A stretch of 64,000 nt of DNA, from NCBI GenBank assembly GCA_002490705.1, contig DKUO01000032.1, positions 8,826 through 72,825 on the forward strand, written 5' to 3'. Within the stretch, counting starts at the first letter, position 1; the number at the start of each line of letters is the position of its first letter. Of the stretch, positions 33,111 through 42,727 are shown one piece after another. Origin of the DNA: Lachnospiraceae bacterium UBA7202 (GTDB taxonomy: Bacteria > Bacillota > Clostridia > Lachnospirales > Lachnospiraceae). The position numbers were made by a program, and so were the translations under genes. The notes beneath the pieces are model-generated. The model was not told the DNA's origin and made no database searches. It was given only the letters and a program-made list of their open reading frames with translations.

Positions 33111-34271
33111 TTACTCTTTTGTCTTCTCCTTGTTGTTCATAATCTCGAACACTACTGCCGCCAGGAGCACAACGCCCTTAACTACTTTCTGCCAGTTCGC
33201 GTCGATACTCATAAGGCTCATGCCCAGATTGATAACGCCGATCAGTGTTGCACCGATTACCATGCCGAACACAGTACCGGAACCGCCGTATGCGGACACG
33301 CCGCCCACCACGCAGGCGGAGATCGCGTCCATCTCGTAGTTGGTACCCGCCGTCGGATTTGCTGCAGACAGTCTTGCCATCGTCATCCAGGCACTGATTA
33401 CGGTAAGAACCGCCATATTCAGATAAGCCAGGAAGAAAATCCTTTTTGTGTCGATACCGGAAAGTCTGGTGGCCTCCACATTGCCGCCAATGGTATAAAA
33501 ATAGCGGCCAATGGTAGTCTTGGAAGTGATAAAATTATAGATCAGCACGATCACTGCCACCCAGATCAGATTATTCGGAATCCCGCCCGCCTGCGCCAGT
33601 TTGTAGGCAAACAGCAGGATCACCGCACACACCAGCACGCATCGCACAACCACGCTGGTCATACTCTCCGACTCATAGCCTCTTTTCACCTTGTCGTTTC
33701 TGCCCTTTAACTGTAAAATCACGAACAGCACGCAAGCAATCACGCCCACAAGAATACAGGTGATATTCAGTCCCGCGCCGCCAAACAAATCAGGTACGCT
33801 GCCGTTAAACATCTTGATAAAACCATCCGGCATAGGCGCGATGGTTGCGCCGTTTAAAAGCGCCGTGCCCCAGCCCCGAAAAGCCAGATACCCTGCCAGT
33901 GTTGCGATCCACGGTGGAATATTGATATAGGCAATCAAAAAGCCTTCCACAATACCGTATATCACGCCTGCCCCTATCATAAGCAGCATCGCCATAGGCA
34001 CAGACATACCGCCCCGCACCATCATAATGCCCCCGATGGCGCCGATAAAGCAAACGAAGGAACCGACGGACAGGTCGATGTTACCGCCTGTAAGCATACA
34101 CATCAGCATACCCGTCGCCAACACAAACACATAGGCGTTCTGCGCAATCAACGCCTGAAAACTGGAAGCCGCAAACATCTGTCCCTTTGTCATCACCGAG
34201 AAGAATATCACAATCAGGACAAGGACTATTTTCATGGTATGTTTTCTGAGAATTTCTATTGTTTTCTTCAT
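33111..34271 (-). CDS. Simple-sugar ABC permease 2 (XylH/MglC-like)
   Basis: A 386-residue CUT2 permease with about ten membrane helices. Motifs are GGNIDLSVGSFVCF near the N terminus, VEATRLSGIDTKRIFF and the closing GASLIGVINLGMSL-like segment. It is close to the permease encoded just upstream (34287-35456): both begin with LRKHTM/LRKYTM and share most motifs, so the pair arose by tandem duplication. The channel may be a heterodimer, where most CUT2 systems use a homodimer. The ATG at 34271 stands six bases after GGAGG; an ATG two codons earlier is too close to that site. Confidence 0.9.
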   Translation of the reverse strand: MKKTIEILRKHTMKIVLVLIVIFFSVMTKGQMFAASSFQALIAQNAYVFVLATGMLMCMLTGGNIDLSVGSFVCFIGAIGGIMMVRGGMSVPMAMLLMIGAGVIYGIVEGFLIAYINIPPWIATLAGYLAFRGWGTALLNGATIAPMPDGFIKMFNGSVPDLFGGAGLNITCILVGVIACVLFVILQLKGRNDKVKRGYESESMTSVVVRCVLVCAVILLFAYKLAQAGGIPNNLIWVAVIVLIYNFITSKTTIGRYFYTIGGNVEATRLSGIDTKRIFFLAYLNMAVLTVISAWMTMARLSAANPTAGTNYEMDAISACVVGGVSAYGGSGTVFGMVIGATLIGVINLGMSLMSIDANWQKVVKGVVLLAAVVFEIMNNKEKTKE

Positions 34272-34286
34272 TTTCATCCTCCTCCC

Positions 34287-35456
34287 TTATTTCTTCTCTC
34301 TCTTTGACAGTACGTCAAAGGCAACCGCCACCAGCAATACCAGCCCTTTCACTACCTTCTGGTAATTGGCATCAATCCCCATAATACTCATACCCTGGTT
34401 GATTACGCCCATCAGAGCTGCACCGATCACCACGCCGGTCACGGAACCCACGCCGCCGTATGCGGATGCGCCGCCGATAAAGCATGCGCCGATGGCGTCC
34501 ATCTCATAACCCTGCCCGTAGGTGGGCTGGGATGTGGTCAGTCTGGCAATTGTCAAAATACCCGCTAACGCCGCCAGCAGACCCATATTTACATAGGCAA
34601 AAAAGTATACTTTCTTCGTATTGATACCGGAAAGTCTGGTGGCCTTTTCATTGCCGCCCACCGCATACAAGTATCGGCCCATTCTGGTTTTTGTCGTCAG
34701 ATAGCCGTAAATCAAAAGCACCAGAAGAATCCAGATGAGCGCCGTCGGAATACCCTTGTGGGAAGCCAGCTTGTATGCGATCCATAAAATTACTGCACTG
34801 ATCACTACCAGCTTTACGATGGTGCTGCCAAGGGGCGCCGTCTCATAGCCTCTGCTCTTGTTATTGATCCGGTTCTTCACCTGCATCGCAACCAGTATGA
34901 TAACAGCGATGCACCCGGCGATCATACAGGTTATATTAAAACTCTCGCCACCGAACAGATCCGGCACATAGCAGTCGGCGCCACCGCCGAACACTTTAAT
35001 AAAGGTCTCACTCTTGATCGAAACTGTCATACCCTGAAGCACCGCATTGGAAAGTCCCCGGAAGGCATACATACCTGCCAGCGTCGCAATAAAAGGCGGC
35101 ACCTTTACATAAGCGATCCAAAAGCCCTGCCACATGCCGATCAGAATACCGATCACCAGCATAGCCAGAACCGCTACCCAGATATTGACGTCTTTATCCA
35201 TCATCATCGCGCCCACCGCACCCGCGAAGCAGACCACGGAACCTACGGAAAGGTCGATATTACCGCCCGTCAAAATGCAGAGCAGCATACCCGTCGCCAA
35301 CACGAACACATAGGCGTTCTGGGAGATCAGGTTGTTAATATTCTGCGGAAATAAGATTTTGCCCTCCGTCATAAATCCAAAGAAGACCACCACTAGAACG
35401 AGGGCGATAACCATGGTATATTTTCTGAGAACTGCCGCAACATTTGTCTTTTCCAT
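34287..35456 (-). CDS. Simple-sugar ABC permease 1 (XylH/MglC-like)
   Basis: A 389-residue CUT2 permease. It shows GGNIDLSVGSVVCF, KATRLSGINTKKVYFF and GAALMGVINQGMSIMGID. It starts four bases after the ATPase gene and is followed after ten bases by its paralogue. The length exceeds that of RbsC (about 320) and fits XylH-like proteins. The likely substrate is a pentose or hexose monosaccharide. Confidence 0.92.
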   Translation of the reverse strand: MEKTNVAAVLRKYTMVIALVLVVVFFGFMTEGKILFPQNINNLISQNAYVFVLATGMLLCILTGGNIDLSVGSVVCFAGAVGAMMMDKDVNIWVAVLAMLVIGILIGMWQGFWIAYVKVPPFIATLAGMYAFRGLSNAVLQGMTVSIKSETFIKVFGGGADCYVPDLFGGESFNITCMIAGCIAVIILVAMQVKNRINNKSRGYETAPLGSTIVKLVVISAVILWIAYKLASHKGIPTALIWILLVLLIYGYLTTKTRMGRYLYAVGGNEKATRLSGINTKKVYFFAYVNMGLLAALAGILTIARLTTSQPTYGQGYEMDAIGACFIGGASAYGGVGSVTGVVIGAALMGVINQGMSIMGIDANYQKVVKGLVLLVAVAFDVLSKREKK

Positions 35457-35460
35457 ATCC

Positions 35461-36999
35461 TCACGCCCCCTTTCCTGAATTTACAATGATGGACATGATC
35501 TTCTCCTGCGTTGCCTCCTCACTGGAGAGCTCACCGGCAATCTTTCCCTCATTCATGATATAGATTCTGTCGCTCATACCGAGCACCTCCGGCAGCTCCG
35601 AGGAAATCATCACCACGGACTTTCCTGCCGCCACCAGATCGTTAATGATGCAGTAGATCTCGTACTTGGCGCCCACGTCGATACCCCTCGTCGGCTCATC
35701 CAGAATCAATACGTCAGGGTCCGCAAACATCCACTTCGCCAGAAGCACCTTCTGCTGGTTTCCTCCCGAGAGATTACCCACATTTTGTTCCACGGTAGGA
35801 CATTTTGTTTTCAGTTTGCTCCTGTACTCCTCAGCCACCTGATACTCTTTATCCTTATCGATGATCTTGCGGGGACTGATGCTGTCCAGGTTCGCCAGCG
35901 TCGTATTGATTTTAATAGGATTGGTCAGCACAAGGCCATTGCCCTTCCGATCCTCCGTCACGTATGCCAGCTTATTTTGAATGGCTTGCTTGACGGTCTT
36001 TAAGTGAACTTCCTTGCCGTCCAGATAGAGCTGTCCGCTGATGTTCGTACCGTAGGACTGTCCGAAAATACTCATGGCAAGCTCCGTGCGGCCCGCGCCC
36101 ATCAGACCGGAAATGCCTACCACTTCGCCTTTTCTCACATTGATGGACACATTGTCGCACACCTTCCGCTCCGGATAAAGGGGATGATGCACGGTCCAGT
36201 TTTTCACTTCCATATTAATGTCGCCGATCTTTACATCGTGACGCTTCGGGAAACGGTCGGTAAGTTCACGACCGACCATGCCCTGAATAATTCTATCCTC
36301 TGAAATCTCTGTGGTATGCTTATCCATCGTCTCGATGGTGGAACCGTCACGGATTACCGTAATCTTATCCGCCACATAAGCAACCTCGTTTAACTTGTGA
36401 GATATAATAATCGATGTCATGCCCTCTTTCTTAAACTTCAACAAAAGATCGAGCAGCGCCTGAGAATCCTTCTCATTCAATGAGGAAGTCGGCTCATCCA
36501 GAATCAGAAGCTTTGCATGCTTCGCCATCGCCTTGGCGATCTCCACAAGCTGCTGCTTACCGGTACCGATATCCTTGACCAGTACCTTCGATGATTCCGA
36601 AAGACCCACCATCTTCAAATATTTGTCGGCTTCCCCATAGGTTTCGTTCCAGTCGATCGCCGCACTTTTTCCGCGCTCGTTTCCAAGGAACATGTTCTCT
36701 CCGATGGTCATGTAAGGGATCAGCGCCAACTCCTGATGGATGATAACGATTCCCTTCTCCTCGGAGTCCTTAATCTTATTAAACTTGCACACTTCACCGT
36801 TATATACGATGTCACCATCATATGTGCCATACGGATAAATGCCGCTCAAAACGTTCATCAACGTGGATTTGCCCGCACCGTTTTCACCAACCAATGCGTG
36901 AATTTCTCCCTCTTCCACCTTCAAATTTACGTTGTCGAGCGCCTTGACACCGGGGAATGTTTTGGTAATATTTTTCATTTCCAGTAAAATCTTTGCCAA
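35461..36999 (-). CDS. Sugar ABC transporter ATPase with two domains (XylG/MglA-like)
   Basis: A 512-residue tandem ATPase of the CUT2 class. The N-terminal half has Walker A GENGAGKST and a degenerate signature TGKQQLVEIAKAM; the C-terminal half has LSGGNQQKVLLAKWM and LILDEPTRGIDVG, with Walker A degenerated to GLMGAGRTE. This asymmetry is normal for MglA/RbsA/XylG. The TTG at 36999 is taken as start because GGAGGAG precedes it; the next ATG is seven codons downstream. Three stem-loops lie between it and the binding-protein gene. Confidence 0.92.
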   Translation of the reverse strand: MAKILLEMKNITKTFPGVKALDNVNLKVEEGEIHALVGENGAGKSTLMNVLSGIYPYGTYDGDIVYNGEVCKFNKIKDSEEKGIVIIHQELALIPYMTIGENMFLGNERGKSAAIDWNETYGEADKYLKMVGLSESSKVLVKDIGTGKQQLVEIAKAMAKHAKLLILDEPTSSLNEKDSQALLDLLLKFKKEGMTSIIISHKLNEVAYVADKITVIRDGSTIETMDKHTTEISEDRIIQGMVGRELTDRFPKRHDVKIGDINMEVKNWTVHHPLYPERKVCDNVSINVRKGEVVGISGLMGAGRTELAMSIFGQSYGTNISGQLYLDGKEVHLKTVKQAIQNKLAYVTEDRKGNGLVLTNPIKINTTLANLDSISPRKIIDKDKEYQVAEEYRSKLKTKCPTVEQNVGNLSGGNQQKVLLAKWMFADPDVLILDEPTRGIDVGAKYEIYCIINDLVAAGKSVVMISSELPEVLGMSDRIYIMNEGKIAGELSSEEATQEKIMSIIVNSGKGA

Positions 37000-37085
37000 A
37001 GTGTACTCCTCCCAACATTTTTTGTCTGCAACCCACTCTTTATTTTACCATATATTAGTAGATATTTCTACATTTTATAAACCAA

Positions 37086-37185
37086 CAGGCGGGAAAATTC
37101 CCCCGCCTGCCATGGTTTATTATTCTCGAAATTTTATATGCGGAGAACGCGTTTTCTGCGTTCTCCAGTGCGAACTTGTTCGCAC
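37086..37185 (-). promoter_or_regulatory. Three consecutive stem-loops between binding-protein and ATPase genes
   Basis: Reading the minus strand from the binding-protein stop codon: GTGCGAA/TTCGCAC with a four-base loop (37168-37185), GGAGAACGC/GCGTTCTCC (37142-37166), and CAGGCGGG/CCCGCCTG (37086-37109). None has a long U tail, so they are more likely RNA-stabilising or partial attenuators that raise binding-protein output over the rest of the operon. Confidence 0.7.
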
Positions 37186-37187
37186 AG

Positions 37188-38369
37188 TTACTGGAGATCC
37201 GACTCCGCGTAGTAACCGGAATCAATCAGCAGTTCCTTATAGTTGTTCACATCTGCAAATACGGGCTCGCAAAGGTAAGAAGGAATCACGCCTGTACCGT
37301 TATCATAAGTCTCGGTATCATTTACCTCTACTTTCTCACCCTTCAAAATCTGACCAACCATCTTAACTACCTGAGACGCCAAAGTACGAGTATCCTTGAA
37401 CACGGACATGGACTGCTTACCATCAATCATGTTCTTTACGTTAGCGATATCACAGTCCTGACCTGTAACAACAGGATAATCGCCTGTGTAGTTTGCTGCC
37501 AGAGCGTTCTCTACGCCGAGAGCGGTGGAGTCATTGGAGCAAAGGCAGATGTCAAGCTTTGTGCCGTCAGAATAGTTGGAAGAAAGGATGTTCTCCATTC
37601 TGGACTGCGCTGTCTCTGTAGACCATGCAGGTGTACCAACGGTTGCAAACTCGATCTGGCCTGAAGGAACAACGATCTTGCCGGCGTCCATGTAAGGCTT
37701 TAACACATCCATTGCACCATTATAGAAGAATGTTGCATTGTTGTCGTCAGGTGAACCACCGGTGATCTCCATGTTGAAGGGGCCCTCTGCGTTGTCCAGA
37801 TCCAAGGTATCTACAATGTACTGACCCTGTGTCTGACCTACCTTGTAGTTATCAAAGGTAGCGTAGTAGGAAACCGCATCCGTGTTCTTAATCAGACGGT
37901 CATATGCGATAACAGGAATGCCTGCGCTCTTTGCGCCTTCAAGAACGGTAGTCAGGGACTCGCCGTCGATGGAAGCGATAACCAATACGGAGCAGCCGCC
38001 GTTTATCATGTTCTCAATCTGGGAAACCTGAGTCGCCACATCATTGGAAGCGTACTGAAGGTCTACCTCGTAACCTGCTGCCTCAAGCTCTGACTGCATA
38101 TTAGAACCATCCTGATTCCATCTCTGCAGATCCTTGGTGGGCATAGCCACGCCTACCTTATTGCCGCTGGGCGCTGCTGCGTCCGCCGCGGGAGCCTCTG
38201 CCTCCGCCTCTGCTGCAGGCGCCTCTGCCTCTGCTGCCGGAGCCTCTGCCTCTGCTGCCGGAGCATCCGCTGCAGGCGCTGCCGTTTCGGAAGAGCCGCC
38301 GCCGCAGCCAACCAGTGTAGCCGCAACCATGGAAGTTGCGAGTACCATGCTTAATACTTTTCTTTTCAT
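37188..38369 (-). CDS. Sugar-binding lipoprotein of the CUT2 importer (ChvE/XylF-like)
   Basis: A 393-residue lipoprotein. The lipobox is LVGC (Cys22). Residues about 28-68 are an Ala/Pro/Glu linker with APAAEAE repeated, encoded by near-perfect DNA repeats. The ligand-binding part begins KVGVAMPTKDLQRWNQDG and matches ChvE/XylF-type periplasmic binding proteins of CUT2 systems (type I fold, with GGSPDDNNA and VTGQDCDIAN in the cleft). ChvE-like proteins bind xylose, glucose, galactose or arabinose; I cannot choose between them. It is the first gene of the importer operon, after a 180-base gap that probably holds the regulated promoter (a TATATT box near 38427-38432 lacks a good -35, as for activator-dependent start). 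Confidence 0.9.
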   Translation of the reverse strand: MKRKVLSMVLATSMVAATLVGCGGGSSETAAPAADAPAAEAEAPAAEAEAPAAEAEAEAPAADAAAPSGNKVGVAMPTKDLQRWNQDGSNMQSELEAAGYEVDLQYASNDVATQVSQIENMINGGCSVLVIASIDGESLTTVLEGAKSAGIPVIAYDRLIKNTDAVSYYATFDNYKVGQTQGQYIVDTLDLDNAEGPFNMEITGGSPDDNNATFFYNGAMDVLKPYMDAGKIVVPSGQIEFATVGTPAWSTETAQSRMENILSSNYSDGTKLDICLCSNDSTALGVENALAANYTGDYPVVTGQDCDIANVKNMIDGKQSMSVFKDTRTLASQVVKMVGQILKGEKVEVNDTETYDNGTGVIPSYLCEPVFADVNNYKELLIDSGYYAESDLQ

Positions 38370-38551
38370 GTCTTAGTTTTCCTCCCTTTTAAGAATGTAA
38401 TTTTGCGATATTTTTCTCGCACCCTCAATATATCACAAAAAAAATAGGAATAATTTATGACATTCTGTACATTTTTACCTTTTCAGGTTTTTATACGGAG
38501 GAAACTTTAGCACATTTTTGTTGCTTTTCTTTCCTTTGCCGCAAAAAAATG

Positions 38552-39601
38552 CTATTCCGGCATCTGTTCCGGCACGTTCAGGTACACATCCTCTTTCAGG
38601 TGAAAACCACTGCCGATGATCACCTCATCGATATTGTCCCGGTTGACGCTTATAGGTTTCAACGCGATATAGGGAACCTGGTACTTTCCGCTGACAATTG
38701 TGGTCACGTCATCCCCTGTGATCTCCTCACCCCTTGCCAGCGCCACAGCCGCCTCCGCCGCACGTGTTGCCAGACGTTCCACCGGTTTGTAGACCGTCAT
38801 GACCTGAGTACCTTCCACAATTCTCTGGCAGGCAGCCAGATCCGCGTCCTGTCCCACCACAAGAATATCTCCCGCCTGGCGGGTCTCCGACAAAGCATGT
38901 ACGGCCTGCGTAGCCAGGTCGTCGTTTCCGCACATGATGGCATCCGCCCTGTTTATGATCAGGGGATTTGCATAAATATAAGCCGCCGCTTCCTCTGCCC
39001 GCCAGTTATCCGCATGTACGGAATCCAGAATCGACACCCGGTGCTGCGCCATCACCCGCTTAAAGGCGCCCTCCACAAGGGGAACATTGTTGTCCGTAGG
39101 AGAACCGCCCAGCATGACCACGCTTCCTCCATCGATTCCCTCTTTCACAAGCGCTCTGGCCATCATATCCCCCACCATTTCATTGTCGAATGAGATATAG
39201 AGATCCACATCCGCGCCGTTGATCAGCCTGTCATAGGAAACCACTTTAATCCCCGCATCTTTTGCCTTTTTCACGGATTCCTGCAAAGATTCCGAATCAA
39301 TGGCAATGATAACGATCACATCCATTCCCTTCTGAATAAAATAATCAATCTGCTTTTTCTGCTCCTCCACCATACCGTTGGCATTCTGCACATTGACTTC
39401 CGCCCCCAGTTCCTTGGCCACCGAGACAAACACGTCCCGATCCCTCTGCCATCTCTCGATGACAAAGGAGTCAAAGCTCATGCCGATCTGTATTTTTTTC
39501 TCTTCTCCGGCTTCGGTCTCTCTATCGCTTTCCGCAGTCCCGCATCCACTGAGAAGCAAAAGCAGCACTGTCAGAAGAATGCAGCTGATTCGTCTTTTCA
39601 T
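38552..39601 (-). CDS. Second sugar-binding lipoprotein (XylF-like), likely sensor subunit
   Basis: A 349-residue lipoprotein (lipobox LSGC, Cys20) of the same type I binding fold: IGMSFDSFVIERWQRDRDVF, YDRLINGADVDLYISFDN, GGSPTDNNV and VVGQDADLAAC. It shares these motifs with the importer's binding protein but has a short linker and sits downstream of the response regulator by 17 bases, outside the transport genes. In Clostridium beijerinckii an extra XylF-like protein (XylFII) works with the LytS/YesN pair to sense xylose; this gene is placed to play the same part. GGAGG stands nine bases before the ATG. Confidence 0.88.
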   Translation of the reverse strand: MKRRISCILLTVLLLLLSGCGTAESDRETEAGEEKKIQIGMSFDSFVIERWQRDRDVFVSVAKELGAEVNVQNANGMVEEQKKQIDYFIQKGMDVIVIIAIDSESLQESVKKAKDAGIKVVSYDRLINGADVDLYISFDNEMVGDMMARALVKEGIDGGSVVMLGGSPTDNNVPLVEGAFKRVMAQHRVSILDSVHADNWRAEEAAAYIYANPLIINRADAIMCGNDDLATQAVHALSETRQAGDILVVGQDADLAACQRIVEGTQVMTVYKPVERLATRAAEAAVALARGEEITGDDVTTIVSGKYQVPYIALKPISVNRDNIDEVIIGSGFHLKEDVYLNVPEQMPE

Positions 39602-39618
39602 CTTCCCACACCTCCGGG

Positions 39619-41226
39619 TTAAACGTTCTTCTCACATTTATATTCCGTGGGTGTTACGCCCACATTTTTCTTAAATGATCTGCTGAAATAGTTGGGATCC
39701 GCATATCCCACCATAGAACAGATTTCTTTCATGGAACACTCCGTTGTAGTGAGCAGTTCTTTGGCTTTATCCATGCGGATCTTTGTCAAATATTCCACGA
39801 AGCCTTCCCCGACATCCTCCTTAAATATCTTACTGAAATAATACGGGCTGATATTGACCGCTTGAGACACCTCATCCAACGAAATATCTCTGCTATAGTT
39901 GTTTTGGATGTAATTCTTGGCTACTTCCACAGCTCCCTGCGACTTCTCCGCGGCCTTGGTGCTCACATTTCTGGAAGCCGTCCTCATCTTGTCCACAAAC
40001 CATGTCCGTAACGTCTGAATATCGTCTATCTCCATCACCGTGGGCAGATAATCTGCCCTGTCGCAAAATTCATAAGTCATACCGCCGGAATTGTAGGCAA
40101 TATACTCCGCATAGAGCACAAACTCCAACACCTTCAGGCGGATGCTCATCAAATATTCTCCATACTGCTTTGCCACCATATCGAAATAGGTCTCAGCCGT
40201 GGCCGCCGCATGGTCGGCCTCCCCGTTTTTTACCTCCGCAAACAATTTCTTTTCCAGTTCCACGGGATAAGCCGCCTCGTGCGTACAGCCGATGGGCAGA
40301 TCGTCCACATGTGCCACACTTCCCGTGGTCATGATAAGTGCATTTGTGGCCTCCTTGTAGGCCTCTCTGGCTTCCTCTAACGGCGCAATGGCGCTGATGC
40401 CGATGCGAAAGCTGATCTGTGTCCGCCTCTTTAGCTCCCTGACAATCTCTCTGGATCTTTCGATCAGGGCAATCCTCTCCTCGTAGGACATCTGTTTTTC
40501 CTCACAGGGCACCAGGCCCGGCAGCTTATTGGCCATAGACATCCCCAAAACCACACCCGGATAAACCTCTTTCAGATACTCCCTGAGCGCCTCGCCGTAC
40601 TGGGACATCTTCACGCTGCTGCCCACGGCATTGGTCATGTGGTTTCCCTCCTGAGCCTCCCCGCAGACCACCGACAGAAGGTAGGCATAGTCCTGGTCAA
40701 TCCCCAATAGCTGCTTATAATTCTCGATATCCTCGGTAAAATGTTCCTGAAAAAGCAGATTATAGAGCAGGCCGTTCTCTATGATCGGCATGACGGTCTC
40801 CAGCTTCTCCCGAATCAGCAGATCGTTGCTTCGCTTGTCCCGCTCCCTGTCAATCTGCTCCATCGCTTTTTTCAATGCGGATACGATTTTGGTTCTCTCC
40901 ATCGGTTTTGTGATATACTCCAAAACGCTCAGTTTGATGGCTTCTTTCGCGTAGTCAAACTTATCGTAAGCGCTCATCACAATAAAAACCACGCTGCGGT
41001 TCGTCTCGCGAATCTCCCGCATGGCTTCTATTCCATTGATGCCGGGCATCTGAATATCCATGATGGCGATATCCGGACGGTACCTCTCAGCCAGCTCTAT
41101 GACACTTCTTCCTGTCTTCGCATACTCGACGGTACAGCTGTCTCCGAACTCTTTTTCGATGATAAATTTCAGGGAATCAATCACAATTCCTTCGTCGTCC
41201 GCCAACATAATTTTATAGTGGCTCAT
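39619..41226 (-). CDS. YesN-type response regulator with AraC output domain
   Basis: A 535-residue regulator. The receiver domain (about 1-120) has LADDEG, the phosphate acceptor Asp57 in IAIMDIQMPG and the lysine in YITKPMERTK. A middle region of some 300 residues is of the YesN type. The C-terminal AraC domain reads ISLDEVSQAVNISPYYFSKI, then CSMKEICSMVGYADPNYFSR and GVTPTEY. It overlaps the histidine kinase gene by 14 bases. It most likely activates the importer promoter upstream of the ChvE-like gene, two genes downstream. Confidence 0.92.
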   Translation of the reverse strand: MSHYKIMLADDEGIVIDSLKFIIEKEFGDSCTVEYAKTGRSVIELAERYRPDIAIMDIQMPGINGIEAMREIRETNRSVVFIVMSAYDKFDYAKEAIKLSVLEYITKPMERTKIVSALKKAMEQIDRERDKRSNDLLIREKLETVMPIIENGLLYNLLFQEHFTEDIENYKQLLGIDQDYAYLLSVVCGEAQEGNHMTNAVGSSVKMSQYGEALREYLKEVYPGVVLGMSMANKLPGLVPCEEKQMSYEERIALIERSREIVRELKRRTQISFRIGISAIAPLEEAREAYKEATNALIMTTGSVAHVDDLPIGCTHEAAYPVELEKKLFAEVKNGEADHAAATAETYFDMVAKQYGEYLMSIRLKVLEFVLYAEYIAYNSGGMTYEFCDRADYLPTVMEIDDIQTLRTWFVDKMRTASRNVSTKAAEKSQGAVEVAKNYIQNNYSRDISLDEVSQAVNISPYYFSKIFKEDVGEGFVEYLTKIRMDKAKELLTTTECSMKEICSMVGYADPNYFSRSFKKNVGVTPTEYKCEKNV

Positions 41227-42727
41227 GTTCCATCATACCCTCCGCCTTCTTCTCTTTCGCAGCCTTTGACAGATAGAGGCACACCTCCGTACCTTTTCCC
41301 TCTCCCTCGCTCTCTATGGTCATCACGTGATCATTCCCCGTAAAGAGTCTCATGCGGGAAATCACGTTATCCATACCGACGCCGTTTCCGCCCGACGCCA
41401 TGTCCGCTTCCCTGTAGGTTCCGTTTAGCACCTTCTCAATCGTCTCCTCGCTCATACCGACTCCATTGTCCCTGACGCTGATGCAGACCATTCCCTCTTT
41501 TTCGTAGAGAGAAAGCTGAATCGCACCCCGGTCCCCCATCTCCCGTATGCCATGGTTGACGCAGTTCTCCACAATAGGCTGTAATATCATGCCCGGCATC
41601 TCCATCTGCAAAAGAGACTCTTCGATGTGCTTCTCATAATGAATATCCCCGGCGAACCGCACATTCAGGATGTAGATGTAGGAATCCGCCATCTCTATCT
41701 CCTCCGCGACAGTCACCGTCTCCTCACTTTTCTTCATATTATATCTGTAAAACTGCGCCACCTTCTGGATGTATTCATAGGTTCTGTCCGCGCCTTCCAT
41801 CATAGAAAGCTGTGCGCCCGCGTTCAGCGTATTAAACAAAAAATGGGGATTAATCTGAGCCTGCAAATACTTAAGCCTTGCATCTTTCAGATGTCCTTCC
41901 ATGAGAAGCTCCCTCTCCTTTAACGCCCGTTCCGCCTCCATACTCTCCCTGATCCGCTCGATATATCTGCCAATACTCACCACCATAGAGTTGAATGCAC
42001 CCGTCACCACGCCCACTTCATCCTGGGACTCCACCGGAAGAAGCGCAATGTCAAAATTACCTTTGGCAACCTCGTCCGCCTGTCCTGCCAGCTTTTTCAT
42101 AGGCCTGATCACCGCGCCCACAAAGCTGATAATGATACAGACATTACTGCACATTACAAGGACAATAGCAATAACGGACACCACCTCAAATAATCGGAAA
42201 CGTTGCTGTAATTCGCTGTAACGCTCTGAATTGCTGCGAAACTGTTCCATGTTCAGATTGGAAATATAGGTGCCGATGTAATCATACATTCTGGTGGCAT
42301 TCTCATAGTGGAGGCGGTACTTTTCTACATTCCGTCCGCGCTTGGCCTCGATCGTCTGCGCCACCTCCTCCAGATACCGCTCCGTCATATGCCGGATATT
42401 GCGTTCCATGCGGTCGAAGGAGCTGCCCGTAACCTCCTCGTTGAGATCCGCCGCCATGTCCCTGCAAAGGGCCTCGCTCCGGTAATAATCTTCCAGCGAA
42501 TCGCTGGTTTTCACATTCAGATAGGACGTCATGTCGTCCTGAAGCGCATTGACAGCGTCGGAAAAATCATTTAAGTGGCGGTTGCCCTGATACACCATCT
42601 CCAACCTGTTCGACATGCTGTTGATGCCAATAATCAAAATAATGTTGACCATCACCACCAAAAGATTGGTGAAAATATAGATACTGCTTATCTTAAACTG
42701 GAGAGAAGCATTGTGTAGTTTACTCAT
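41213..42727 (-). CDS. YesM-type sensor histidine kinase
   Basis: A 504-residue kinase. Two membrane helices (about 14-36 and 184-208) frame an external domain of some 150 residues; a HAMP domain follows. The phosphorylated histidine lies in QAQINPHFLFNTLN, typical of the LytS/YesM class. The ATP-binding domain has ENCVNHGI and RDNGVGM. The external domain is helical and has no sugar-binding fold of its own, which fits sensing through a separate binding protein. The ATG at 42727 overlaps the upstream gene's stop region by eight bases. Confidence 0.92.
   Translation of the reverse strand: MSKLHNASLQFKISSIYIFTNLLVVMVNIILIIGINSMSNRLEMVYQGNRHLNDFSDAVNALQDDMTSYLNVKTSDSLEDYYRSEALCRDMAADLNEEVTGSSFDRMERNIRHMTERYLEEVAQTIEAKRGRNVEKYRLHYENATRMYDYIGTYISNLNMEQFRSNSERYSELQQRFRLFEVVSVIAIVLVMCSNVCIIISFVGAVIRPMKKLAGQADEVAKGNFDIALLPVESQDEVGVVTGAFNSMVVSIGRYIERIRESMEAERALKERELLMEGHLKDARLKYLQAQINPHFLFNTLNAGAQLSMMEGADRTYEYIQKVAQFYRYNMKKSEETVTVAEEIEMADSYIYILNVRFAGDIHYEKHIEESLLQMEMPGMILQPIVENCVNHGIREMGDRGAIQLSLYEKEGMVCISVRDNGVGMSEETIEKVLNGTYREADMASGGNGVGMDNVISRMRLFTGNDHVMTIESEGEGKGTEVCLYLSKAAKEKKAEGMMEHEPL

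Noticed and set aside
38170..38290. Plus-strand Ala/Ser-rich frame over the lipoprotein linker
   Set aside because: It is the reverse complement of the repeated APAAEAE linker and has no independent support.
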